64,000 nucleotides of DNA from Martinezella calliandrae (GTDB lineage Bacteria > Pseudomonadota > Alphaproteobacteria > Rhizobiales > Rhizobiaceae). Made by a program: the position numbers and the translations under genes. Shown here piece after piece: positions 1 to 9,571 of this stretch. The stretch spans positions 1 to 64,000 of the forward strand of contig NZ_JARFYN010000020.1 in assembly GCF_030272695.1 (NCBI RefSeq), read 5' to 3'. The notes under the pieces were generated by a model, which worked only from the letters and a program-made list of their open reading frames with translations, ran no database searches and was not told the DNA's origin. Within the stretch, counting starts at the first letter, position 1. Every line of letters starts with the position of its first letter.

Positions 1-681
1 GCCCCAGGCCTTCTTGTCGTTGTTGAGATCGACGCCGATGATCATGTCGGCGCCGGCAAGCTTCAAGCCCTGGATGACGTTCAAACCGATGCCGCCGAGA
101 CCGAAGACGATCGCGGTTGCCCCCATCTCCACCTTGGCGGTGTTGATGACCGCGCCGATGCCGGTCGTCACACCACAGCCGATATAGCAGATCTTGTCGA
201 AGGGGGCGTCCGGATTGACCTTGGCAACGGCGATCTCCGGCAGCACCGTGAAATTGGCGAAGGTCGAGCAGCCCATATAGTGATGGATCTTGTCCTTGCC
301 GATCGAAAAGCGGCTTGTGCCGTCCGGCATCAGCCCCTGGCCCTGGGTCGAGCGGATCGCGGTGCACAGATTGGTCTTGCGGGAAAGGCAGGACGGGCAT
401 TCGCGGCATTCGGGCGTATAAAGCGGAATGACATGATCGCCCTTCTTCACCGAGGTCACACCCGGGCCGACATCGACGACGATGCCGGCACCCTCATGGC
501 CGAGGATCGCCGGAAACAGGCCCTCCGGATCGGCGCCCGAGAGCGTGAAATCGTCGGTATGGCAGATGCCCGTCGCCTTGACCTCGACCAGCACCTCGCC
601 GGCCCTTGGGCCTTCGAGCTGAACGGTCATGACTTCCAGCGGTTTTCCAGCGGCAACGGCAACGGCGGCGCGTACATCCAT
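1..681 (-). CDS. frmA: S-(hydroxymethyl)glutathione dehydrogenase (class III ADH), 3' part off the window
   Basis: This zinc alcohol dehydrogenase oxidises the formaldehyde-glutathione adduct in the cytoplasm. The first 227 residues are present, and the C-terminal roughly 150 of a usual 370-375 lie beyond the left edge. The catalytic-zinc ligands Cys40 and His62 (GHEGAG) are visible, as are the four structural-zinc cysteines in ECRECPSCLSRKTNLC (Cys92, 95, 98, 106), which are typical of class III enzymes. A Rossmann GLGGIG follows at about 194-199. The ATG at 681 is preceded by GAAGGG. The gene lies on the same strand as the carboxylase gene upstream, but a possible terminator separates them. 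Family assignment is secure; in vivo substrate is inferred. Confidence 0.93.
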   Translation of the reverse strand, partial: MDVRAAVAVAAGKPLEVMTVQLEGPRAGEVLVEVKATGICHTDDFTLSGADPEGLFPAILGHEGAGIVVDVGPGVTSVKKGDHVIPLYTPECRECPSCLSRKTNLCTAIRSTQGQGLMPDGTSRFSIGKDKIHHYMGCSTFANFTVLPEIAVAKVNPDAPFDKICYIGCGVTTGIGAVINTAKVEMGATAIVFGLGGIGLNVIQGLKLAGADMIIGVDLNNDKKAWG

Positions 682-752
682 CGTCTCATCCCTTCTAAAA
701 TTATGATTTGATTAGCGCGACATTGCCATGGTCGCGCCGGACGGCTCAAGCG

Positions 753-776
753 AAAAAACCGGGATTTGGTACCCGA
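753..776 (-). terminator. possible intrinsic terminator after pccA
   Basis: Read on the minus strand, a short CGGG/CCCG stem with an 8-nt loop is followed by six T's, about 10 bp beyond the pccA stop codon. The stem is only 4-5 bp, so this is a weak call. Confidence 0.45.
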
Positions 777-783
777 AAACGGA

Positions 784-2793
<2,010 letters not shown>

Positions 2794-2873
2794 GGAAACT
2801 CCGCCTAATGCATAGCCCTATCAGCGTTTTAGCCATAAATCGCACCGGCGGTCCATGCGCAAGATGGGACTAT

Positions 2874-3809
2874 TCAGGCCGATTTCATCGATCGCGACTG
2901 AACACGCTCACGCCAGATGATAAAGAGGCCAGATCCAACGATGATCAGGATACCGATCCATTTGGAAAGATTTGGAAAATCGCCGAACAGCGCATAACCC
3001 AGAATGGTTGCCGAGATGATCTCGAAATATTGGAAAGGCGCCAGCAGCGACAGTGGCGCCAGCCGGAACGCGCGGACGACAAGCATGTGCGCATAGCCGG
3101 AGATCGAGCCGAGAATCAGTAGCAGCACGAGACCGAGCCAGGACGCGGGCAGGGACGGCGCAAAATCGGCGACGCCAGCCGATGCCCCTATCGAGAGCGC
3201 CACCGCCATGAAGATCGTACCGCCAATGCCGGCCATGGTCTGCATGGTCAGCGGCGAATCCGCCATCCCGACCGCCCGGTTCATGAAAAGATAAACCGCA
3301 TAAAGAAAGGCGCAGGCGACGGGCAGCAGCGCCTTCCAGCCGAAAATCTCGAAACTCGGCTGAATGACGATCATAGCGCCGCCGAAGCCGACGACGATTG
3401 CCAGCCAGCGCCGCCAGCCGACCCTGTCGCCAAGAAACAGCGCCGAGAGCGCCGCCAGCATGAAGGGTTCGACGAAATAGATCGCGAAGACATCGGCAAG
3501 CGGCATATATTTGACGGCCACGAAGAACAGCAGGCTTGCCGCGCCGTGCAGCGCGCCGCGCAACAGGTTCACCCAGGGCCGCTTGGCCGAAAGCGCGGCC
3601 CAGCCAAAGGCGGCAAAGAGCAGCGGCAGCGTGCAGACGAGTTGGAAAAAGAAGCGGTAAAAGGTCACCTGTCCCGGCGACATTGCCTCGAAGGTCGCCA
3701 TATATTTGGCGATCGCATCCATCACCGGCAGCACGACCATGGCGCTGGCCATGATCGCCATGCCTTGGAGCGGATTCTGATTTGTGGAAGAGGCTGATAT
3801 ATCGGACAT
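2874..3809 (-). CDS. DMT-superfamily EamA permease
   Basis: This 311-residue inner-membrane protein has about ten hydrophobic segments arranged as two EamA repeats, the standard drug/metabolite transporter architecture. The first repeat covers roughly residues 15-145 and the second 155-295. The second half contains the characteristic run of APFQYFEIISATILGYALFG. Members export or import small metabolites such as amino acids and nucleosides; the substrate cannot be read from sequence. It lies downstream of an intergenic gap and points towards pccA, with 80 bp between them, so the two could be read together, although no evidence of a functional link is seen. Confidence 0.85.
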   Translation of the reverse strand: MSDISASSTNQNPLQGMAIMASAMVVLPVMDAIAKYMATFEAMSPGQVTFYRFFFQLVCTLPLLFAAFGWAALSAKRPWVNLLRGALHGAASLLFFVAVKYMPLADVFAIYFVEPFMLAALSALFLGDRVGWRRWLAIVVGFGGAMIVIQPSFEIFGWKALLPVACAFLYAVYLFMNRAVGMADSPLTMQTMAGIGGTIFMAVALSIGASAGVADFAPSLPASWLGLVLLLILGSISGYAHMLVVRAFRLAPLSLLAPFQYFEIISATILGYALFGDFPNLSKWIGILIIVGSGLFIIWRERVQSRSMKSA

Positions 3810-4032
3810 GACCGGCCATCAAACACACGAACCTCGTCCGTTCAAGGCATGGTATCAACATACCGTTGCCAATTCATCACACCATTCGCCGCAAACCACT
3901 GGACTTTGCCAATTTGGCCAGATCGCGGTGGCGACATGACGCCCTTAGACCTATGTCTCACTGGAAAAACCGCTAAAAAATAAGCGCGCCGCTCAGAAAT
4001 TCATCGGCGTGAGCAAAATAAGGATCGCACCG

Positions 4033-4455
4033 ATGTTGAAGACGGAACAAGAAACGACCGTTTTTTCGGATGAAGGCGACGATACTCTGGGTGGCCGCCT
4101 TTCCATGGCCCGTGACGCCGCCGGCATCAGCCTCGAATCACTAGCAAGCCAGTTGGGGGTAAGGCAGGAGACGATGATCGCCTGGGAGTCGGACCGTGCT
4201 GAACCGCAACCATCCGTTCTGGTCAAAATGGCCACGATGTTCGGTGTTTCGCCGGCTTGGCTGATGACCGGCGCCGGCGATGGACCGGGCGAGGACAGCG
4301 ATGAACGGGCGCTGGAAGCCGTCAAGATCGAGCTTTCGCGGTTGCGCTCCGCCCATCAGGAAATCGGCCGTCTGATCGAGACGACCACACGCCAGCTCGA
4401 AAGGCTGGACCATCAAATCCGGCTGCGCAATGTCAGCAAGGACGTTGCACACTAA
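4033..4455 (+). CDS. XRE-family helix-turn-helix regulator
   Basis: A protein of about 140 residues with an N-terminal Cro/C1-type HTH (residues 20-78: LSMARDAAGISLESLASQLG followed by the recognition helix and PSVLVKMATMFGVSPAWL). A short C-terminal helical region (about 95-135) rich in charged residues probably mediates dimerisation. I chose the ATG at 4033 because AGGA sits 8 bp upstream; a GTG at 4009 in the same frame has no such site. It converges with lipB, the two stops being 3 bp apart. The target is unknown. Confidence 0.82.
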   Translation: MLKTEQETTVFSDEGDDTLGGRLSMARDAAGISLESLASQLGVRQETMIAWESDRAEPQPSVLVKMATMFGVSPAWLMTGAGDGPGEDSDERALEAVKIELSRLRSAHQEIGRLIETTTRQLERLDHQIRLRNVSKDVAH

Positions 4456-4458
4456 GTC

Positions 4459-5181
4459 TCATCGAGGTTCATTGGCGGTTTCGCCAAATACCTGCTCGAA
4501 AGCCTCCCGCAGGCGGATATCCACATCCGCCATCATCACCGGCAGGCCGAGGTCGACGAGGCTGGTCACTCCATAAGCGGAAATGCCGCAGGGCACGATG
4601 CCCGAGAAATGGTCGAGATCGGGATCGACATTCAGCGACAAGCCATGAAACGTCACCCATTTGCGGACGCGGATGCCGAAGGCGGCGATCTTGTCTTCGG
4701 CCATGGTTCCATCCGGCAGCGGCGGTTTCTCTGGACGGCGCACCCAGACGCCGACGCGATCCTCGCGCCGCTCGCCGTGCACGTTCATCGAATCGAGGGT
4801 CCGGATAATGACTTCTTCCAGCGCGGCTACGAAGGCGCGGATATCCTGGCGCCGGCGCTTCAGATCCAGCATGACATAGGCGACGCGCTGGCCAGGGCCG
4901 TGGTAGGTATATTCGCCCCCGCGACCGGTCGCGAAGACCGGAAAGCGATCGGGTTCGATGAGGTCATCCGCATTGGCGCTGGTGCCTGCCGTATATAAGG
5001 GTGGATGCTCGACCAGCCAGACGAGCTCCGGCGCTTGCCCCTCGGAGATCGCGGCAACCTCCGCCTCCATGGTTGCCACCGCCTCGTCATAGGGCACCAG
5101 ACCATCGGTGATGCGCCAACGCACGGGCGGGGAGCCGGCCAGCGGAAACATTTGATGTTGGAGATCGGTGCGCAGCATCAT
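4459..5181 (-). CDS. lipB: Lipoyl(octanoyl) transferase
   Basis: LipB moves octanoate from acyl carrier protein to the lipoyl domains of 2-oxoacid dehydrogenases and glycine cleavage H protein, the first step of lipoate assembly. The 240-residue protein carries the family signature RGGEYTYHGPGQ at about 87-98 and the catalytic pair Lys164 (DKIAAFGIRVRKWVTFHG) and Cys198 (IVPCGI). Start: ATG at 5181 with AAAGGA 7 bp upstream; the in-frame TTG at 5187 is less well placed. LipA is not in the window. Confidence 0.95.
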   Translation of the reverse strand: MMLRTDLQHQMFPLAGSPPVRWRITDGLVPYDEAVATMEAEVAAISEGQAPELVWLVEHPPLYTAGTSANADDLIEPDRFPVFATGRGGEYTYHGPGQRVAYVMLDLKRRRQDIRAFVAALEEVIIRTLDSMNVHGERREDRVGVWVRRPEKPPLPDGTMAEDKIAAFGIRVRKWVTFHGLSLNVDPDLDHFSGIVPCGISAYGVTSLVDLGLPVMMADVDIRLREAFEQVFGETANEPR

Positions 5182-5424
5182 CGGCAAGTCCTTTGCGCCT
5201 GTTCGGCAGAGAGCTCACTTGGAAATTTGGCGTGCCGACGGGTTATCAACATATGGAGCCATTTGGACAATAATTCAAACATCTACGGGGCCGATCTCGC
5301 AAATCCCAGGGCGTCGGCCGAAGACCTGTGTGCGAATGTTAAAAAATCTGACACATCGCTCTTGTGCCCCCCGGATGCTTTTGCTACATGCAGCCGCGCC
5401 AGAGCAATCCGGCCCTACCACGAT

Positions 5425-5509
5425 GCGGTCGTGGCGGAATTGGTAGACGCGCAGCGTTGAGGTCGCTGTGGGGCAACCCGTGGAAGTTCGAGTCTTCTCG
5501 ACCGCACCA
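5425..5509 (+). tRNA. tRNA-Leu(GAG)
   Basis: An 85-nt class II tRNA. The acceptor stem GCGGTCG pairs with CGACCGC, and the discriminator A and CCA are encoded. The anticodon stem CAGCG/CGCTG encloses the 7-nt loop TTGAGGT, giving anticodon GAG, which reads CTC/CTT. A D-loop containing TGGTAGACGC, a short variable arm and the T-loop GTTCGAGTC are all present. The gene is followed directly by a terminator and then by an integrase remnant on the other strand, the usual arrangement for an element inserted at a tRNA 3' end. Confidence 0.97.
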
Positions 5510-5520
5510 GTTTGATTAAG

Positions 5521-5546
5521 AAAAGCTCGCGTTTGCGGGCTTTTTC
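5521..5546 (+). terminator. intrinsic terminator of tRNA-Leu
   Basis: A 10-bp stem AAAAGCTCGC/GCGGGCTTTT (one G-U pair) with a GTTT loop is followed by TTTTTC, starting 12 bp after the tRNA CCA end. Confidence 0.85.
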
Positions 5547-5591
5547 TTTGATAAGTGTCCGACGTCAGAACCATGCCTGGGAGACCTTCAC

Positions 5592-6064
5592 TCACTCCAT
5601 TGCTCCAAGTGCCAGCTCCCAACGCCCTACTCGACGGGTATAGACCTCGCTTGTCTTCGCCTCCGAGTGGCCCAAGATCGCCATGATTTCGTATTGGCTG
5701 CACCTGAGTTCCAGCAGCAACTCGGCCCTTGCGAACGCCGTGGGCCGACAGATGCCCAAGTTCAGCATCCTGGCACCAGCGTTTGAACATGGCCGCCATG
5801 CTATCCCCACTCGAGAACGCCTTTCCTACACGGGCTAGAATGTAGGTGTTGCCCCGTACCGTCGGCGCCCGCGTAGCCGTTCTGAGAGGAGCAAGCGGGG
5901 GCGATGGAGACCTCGGTCGATCTCTTTTTCAGTGGCTGCCAGCGCAGCGCTTCGAACTCGACACGATCTCCGTCGATGATCTCCGTAATGATGCACTCAT
6001 GCGGCCGCCCCAGAATGGTCAGATCTTCGATTCGGCATCCGGTCCACAACAGCAGGGACATCAT
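5592..6064 (-). pseudogene. decayed tyrosine recombinase (phage-type integrase), C-terminal catalytic half
   Basis: Three overlapping minus-strand frames reconstruct the catalytic half of a tyrosine recombinase. Frame one gives LLLWTGCRIEDLTILGR (the catalytic Arg region). After a shift near 5885, a second frame gives GNTYILARVGKAFSSGDSMA and then LSAHGVRK (the HxxR box). After another shift near 5730, the third frame gives ELLLELRCSQYEIMAILGHS and TSEVYTRR (second His and nucleophilic Tyr). So all catalytic residues survive but at least two frameshifts separate them, and upstream coding is interrupted by stops. It sits about 80 bp past the 3' end of tRNA-Leu, reading towards it, as integrases of tRNA-targeted elements do. 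Confidence 0.85.
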
Positions 6065-6208
6065 GACATGCGGCTTGCTTCCCGGCTAGGAAGCCACTGG
6101 ATTGGAAATCAATCTCGCGCATCTGGCGAGGCACTTGACCTTGCCCCGTTGAAATAATCCATTTTGATTGAAGCGCAGTCCGCTAACGCTCTTGCAGTGT
6201 ACAAATAA

Positions 6209-6254
6209 GGTAATTGACATTAAGGTAATATGGATTACGTTAATCGCGATTACC
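6209..6254 (+). promoter_or_regulatory. four-half-site operator and candidate promoter before the ATPase gene
   Basis: GGTAAT occurs at 6209-6214 and 6224-6229, and its inverse ATTAC(C/G) at 6234-6239 and 6249-6254. Direct copies are 15 bp apart within each pair, so the four half-sites form two nested inverted repeats. A TTGACA (6214-6219) overlaps the first site, with an A/T-rich candidate -10 about 16 bp later (TACGTT near 6236). The array ends 15 bp before the GTG start. The regulator that binds it is unknown. Confidence 0.55.
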
Positions 6255-6269
6255 TTGCTGGAGAATCAA

Positions 6270-7673
6270 GTGGACTTTTTAGGTCGTGATCGAGAACTCA
6301 AATTAGTGAGAAACGAACTAGATTCCTCACGGCCTTCCCTCATTATTTTGTTTGGTCGACGCCGCATCGGCAAGTCGCGTTTCCTGCGTGAAGTAGCCAA
6401 AGGTCGCGACGAAATTTACTTTCAAGCGACACGCGTTTCATCACTTTTGAACCTCGAACAATTCAAGGCCGAGGTCGGAAAGACAATCGGCCTTAAACCA
6501 CAGCTCAATGCGCTATCCAATTGGGAGGGGGTGCTCCATTACGTGGCGGAACATGCCGCAGAGCGTCAAGGCCTGATTATTACAATCGATGAGTTTCCCT
6601 ATCTTCTTGATGATGAACCAGCGCTGCCGTCTATTCTGCAAAAATTCTGGGATTCCGGCGTGCTTGGCCAAGGGGCCATGAAGCTGATCCTTTGCGGTTC
6701 GGCTATCTCGCAAATGGAAGAATTGCTGGCAGAGCGAAATCCACTTTACGGGCGCAAAACTTTGTCGATGGACATGAAACAACTGCCACTCAGTGATGTC
6801 GCCAAGTTCTTCCCAGAGTATCGCGCCGAAGATATCATCAGGGCTTATTCGATTTTCGGCGGTATTCCTTACTATCTCCAACTCTGTAATTCGAGTGAAT
6901 CCCTCAGAGACAATGTCATCAATCTATTGCTGACAGAGACGGGTACGCTGATTGACGAACCGAACACGCTGCTACAGACGGAGCTTAGAGAACCAGCCTT
7001 TTACTCCAGTATACTTGCGGCCGTTTCCAGTGGATGCAACAGCAAATCCGAGATTGCGAATCGGCTGGGTGTCAAAGCAGACAACATCGGACCATATATG
7101 GCAAAATTGCTGACACTCGATCTCATAAACAATCCCAAGTCGCTGGATGCCGATGAGAAGGGTCGAAACCGACGCTATCGCATTGCAGACAGTCTGATTT
7201 CGTTTTGGCATCGCTTTGTGCGCCAGAACTTGACTGCGATCAGCAGCGGTTTTGGCGAAGATGTTTATGATCGCATCGTGGAACCTCAATTCTCCGACTA
7301 CATGGGCATCGAATTCGAAGATATTGCGCTTGAATATGCCAAACTCCACATCCAAGAGATACTTGGAGTACCCGCTCAGGAAGTTGGCCAAATATGGGGT
7401 CACGCCGATTTCGACATTGATGTCGCAGGTCGATTGTTGGACGGCGCATTTTTCTATGGGGAGTGCAAATGGAAATCACGAACTATCGACCTTGGCCACG
7501 TACGGGTACTACGTGAGCGGTCCGAAAAAACCACTTACGGGAAAGGTGCCGTGGTTAAGCATTTCTTACTGTTCAGCAGAGTCGGCTTTTCAAGCGACGT
7601 AATCGATTTAGCAAAAAAAGGAAACCAGCTCCACCTGCTGACACCGGAAATATTGGTAAAACCGCGTGGATAG
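6270..7673 (+). CDS. AAA-type ATPase with C-terminal DUF234 nuclease-like domain
   Basis: A 467-residue protein with a P-loop GRRRIGKS (about 25-32) and a Walker B-like LIITIDEFPYLL (about 108-119), matching the archaeal/bacterial ATPase_2 family. A winged-helix segment follows (about 245-305). The C-terminal DUF234 domain has a PD-(D/E)XK-like pattern: the acidic HADFDIDV and GECKWKS. Relatives are linked to mobile DNA, but a biochemical role is not established. The GTG at 6270 has GGAG six bases upstream and places the repeated operator outside the gene; an ATG at 6168 would put it inside. Base composition is visibly more AT-rich than its neighbours, and it lies beside the integrase remnant, so it is probably the cargo of that element. 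Confidence 0.85.
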   Translation: MDFLGRDRELKLVRNELDSSRPSLIILFGRRRIGKSRFLREVAKGRDEIYFQATRVSSLLNLEQFKAEVGKTIGLKPQLNALSNWEGVLHYVAEHAAERQGLIITIDEFPYLLDDEPALPSILQKFWDSGVLGQGAMKLILCGSAISQMEELLAERNPLYGRKTLSMDMKQLPLSDVAKFFPEYRAEDIIRAYSIFGGIPYYLQLCNSSESLRDNVINLLLTETGTLIDEPNTLLQTELREPAFYSSILAAVSSGCNSKSEIANRLGVKADNIGPYMAKLLTLDLINNPKSLDADEKGRNRRYRIADSLISFWHRFVRQNLTAISSGFGEDVYDRIVEPQFSDYMGIEFEDIALEYAKLHIQEILGVPAQEVGQIWGHADFDIDVAGRLLDGAFFYGECKWKSRTIDLGHVRVLRERSEKTTYGKGAVVKHFLLFSRVGFSSDVIDLAKKGNQLHLLTPEILVKPRG

Positions 7674-8279
7674 CTTGTTTATCAAGCGAAGATGACGCGC
7701 TGTAGGTCCATCCGGATCAACGGCAAGTCGAGCCGCCACTTAGTGGCATTTGCTCCATAAGCGGCAGATGTCGGGATCCGGGAATAGTGCTTTCGCCAGC
7801 CACGGCGGGACTAATGTCGATGAACGTATCTGGGGCACGTATGCCGAGGCTACCGGTTTGTCGCGCTTGATCAAAGGAGAGCTCTGGTCGTCATATCGAT
7901 TGAAACCATGGGGCTAGCGCGCCTTCAGATATACGAGACTACCCAGAGCTCCCGCTGAGAATCTTGGAGGAGAATACTGCTTTAGCAGCAGCTCGCGCCA
8001 ACGGGGTCAAAAACAGTTGGGTGCAGACCTTTCGCGGAGAAACTGCAAGACCACGGCTCTTAGGCGCAAACCTTTGCGGATTCGCCATCCGCCGTTTCCC
8101 TTTAGAGTTGCATGGTTGGAGCAAAATGCTCCTTTTGGTCGTTATTTCCGTACAGTTGCCGTTCATGTTCTTCCCCATATGGTGTCGTTGATCGCTCACG
8201 ACTCGTGCGTCAATTGACAATCGAAAGGGCGGGGATGATTAATTGTTTCGACACTCGTCATAGAGCGGAGGATTTGCCA
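7674..8279. other. gene-less stretch, probable right flank of the tRNA-Leu element
   Basis: About 600 bp without a convincing gene. Short open frames exist on the minus strand near 7.68-7.9 kb (for example one ending KWRLDLPLIRMDLQRVIFA) that look protein-like but match no family I recognise. I looked for a copy of the tRNA 3' end that would mark the right attachment site and did not find one by eye. The last 100 bp must hold the promoter of the next gene. Confidence 0.5.
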
Positions 8280-8810
8280 ATGACCAGTCGTGCCATCCTG
8301 TTGATGTCTTTTGCGTCTCTAGCCGTTGTGGGCTCGATGGCCCTCTCATCGCCGGCCTCAGCGCTGACGATGAAGGAATGCAGTGCCAAGTATCAGGCTG
8401 CCAAGACGGCAGGCACCCTGAACGGTCAGTCGTGGAATGATTTCCGCGCCTCCCAGTGTGCCGCCGACGCAAGTGCTACGACGACGACCACGCCGACGAC
8501 CACAGCACCAGCCAAGACCGCCACCACAGCCAAGACGACGACTGCGGCCAAGGCCACCACCGGAGAGCCCGATGCCGCAAACCCGCCGGCCAAAGAGCCG
8601 CCGAAGGCAACGGCGGCTGCGCCGGCCGGCGTGACCTTCCCGAAGGCAGTCGATCCCAAATATGCGAGCGAAACGCCCGGCAAAGGCCGCTTCCATACCT
8701 GCGTCGATGCCTATAACGACAACAAGGCAAAGAACACCCTTGCAGGCCTGAAGTGGATCCAGAAGGGCGGCGGCTATTACAGCCTCTGCAACACAAAGCT
8801 GAAGGGCTGA
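8280..8810 (+). CDS. secreted Thr/Ala/Pro-rich protein with two related Cys/Trp modules
   Basis: A 176-residue protein with an N-terminal signal peptide (about 1-29, ending ASPASA or near). The mature part has two short related modules joined by a low-complexity Thr/Ala/Pro/Lys linker. Module one (about 31-63) contains MKECSAKYQAAKTAGTLNGQ then SWNDF and a Cys. Module two (about 136-176) contains FHTCVDAYNDNKAKNTLAGL then KWIQKGGGYYSLC. Both have Cys, a Lys/Ala-rich helix, L-x-G, Trp and a terminal Cys, reminiscent of short periplasmic repeats such as PsiF. Function is unknown. ATG at 8280 follows GGAGG; longer in-frame starts would remove the signal peptide from the N terminus. Confidence 0.75.
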   Translation: MTSRAILLMSFASLAVVGSMALSSPASALTMKECSAKYQAAKTAGTLNGQSWNDFRASQCAADASATTTTTPTTTAPAKTATTAKTTTAAKATTGEPDAANPPAKEPPKATAAAPAGVTFPKAVDPKYASETPGKGRFHTCVDAYNDNKAKNTLAGLKWIQKGGGYYSLCNTKLKG

Positions 8811-8834
8811 TCTGCCACTTCAAGAGACAGTCAG

Positions 8835-8868
8835 GCGGGCGCTGATGAGGCGCCCGCATTTTTTTTTG
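8835..8868 (+). terminator. intrinsic terminator
   Basis: An 8-bp GC stem GCGGGCGC/GCGCCCGC with a 7-nt loop is followed by a run of T's, 25 bp after the stop of the secreted protein gene. Confidence 0.9.
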
Positions 8869-8879
8869 CGAGTGCCGTA

Positions 8880-9374
8880 TCAGGCCTTCACCTTTTCCCA
8901 TTTTTTGACAAGCCGGTCGCGCTTCAATTTTGACAGACGCTGCAGCCAGAACAGACCATCGAGTTGGTCGACCTCATGTTGAATGCAGACGGCAAGAAAG
9001 CCCTCGGCTTCTGCTTCATGGGTCTGACCGTCAATTTCCTGGTAGCGTAAGCGAATTGCCTTAGGTCTGACGATCTCATCCGTGAAACCGGGCATGGAGA
9101 CGCTGCCCTCCATGTGCCGCATGGTCTCCTCGGAAAACCAAATGATCTCCGGATTGACGTAGGTGCGCACACCGTCCTCACGACTAAGTTCGATCACGGT
9201 GACACGCTGGAGCACGCCGATATGGGCGGCGGTGATTCCGACGCCGGGAGCGGCGCGCATGGTGTCCAGGAGATCGATGGCAAGCCCGCGCAGGCCGTCG
9301 TCGAAGGCTGTAACGGGCGCGCATGCTGTTTTCAACAACGGGTCGGGGAAACGGATGATGGGACGGACTGGCAC
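8880..9374 (-). CDS. peptide deformylase homologue lacking expected metal ligands
   Basis: A 164-residue protein (GTG start at 9374; the frame is open to 9461) with the fold signatures of peptide deformylase, which removes the N-formyl group from new proteins. Motif 1 is GVGITAAHIG, where the Gln of GxGLAAxQ has become His. Motif 2 is EGSVSMPG, so the metal-binding Cys of EGCLS is Ser. Motif 3 is QHEVDQLDG: the first His and catalytic Glu stay but the second His ligand is Gln. Two of three metal ligands are therefore missing. The GTG start gives the usual family length and begins at the conserved VRPIIRFPDPLL. It is probably not a standard deformylase; it may be inactive or act differently. 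No other def gene is in the window. Confidence 0.85.
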   Translation of the reverse strand: MPVRPIIRFPDPLLKTACAPVTAFDDGLRGLAIDLLDTMRAAPGVGITAAHIGVLQRVTVIELSREDGVRTYVNPEIIWFSEETMRHMEGSVSMPGFTDEIVRPKAIRLRYQEIDGQTHEAEAEGFLAVCIQHEVDQLDGLFWLQRLSKLKRDRLVKKWEKVKA

Positions 9375-9571
9375 GGCTCTCTCTGTTGATGGGACGAGAT
9401 ATTCGCCGCTCAAGAATAGGGGCAAGACGAGGTTTGCGCCACAGTCTTGCAGACACGACACAAAATGTCAGCATTTCCGTCTATCCAATTGTTGACAATC
9501 AGCTTTTTGCCGTCATTCTCCAAGAGGAAATCTCGAATTTCCATGAGCGGAAGCAGGAAGCGAGGCCGCAA

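Noticed and set aside
7939..8220. Possible minus-strand gene of 93 codons before the secreted protein gene
   Set aside because: No ribosome site, no motif, and overlapping equally long frames on the other strand.
7674..8279. Search for a duplicated tRNA-Leu 3' end as right attachment site
   Set aside because: No copy of the last 20 tRNA bases was found by eye; the right edge remains undefined.
8440..8640. Short repeats of ACG/ACC units suggesting a repeat array
   Set aside because: They encode the Thr/Ala/Pro linker of the secreted protein; no regular spacing as in CRISPR or satellite arrays.
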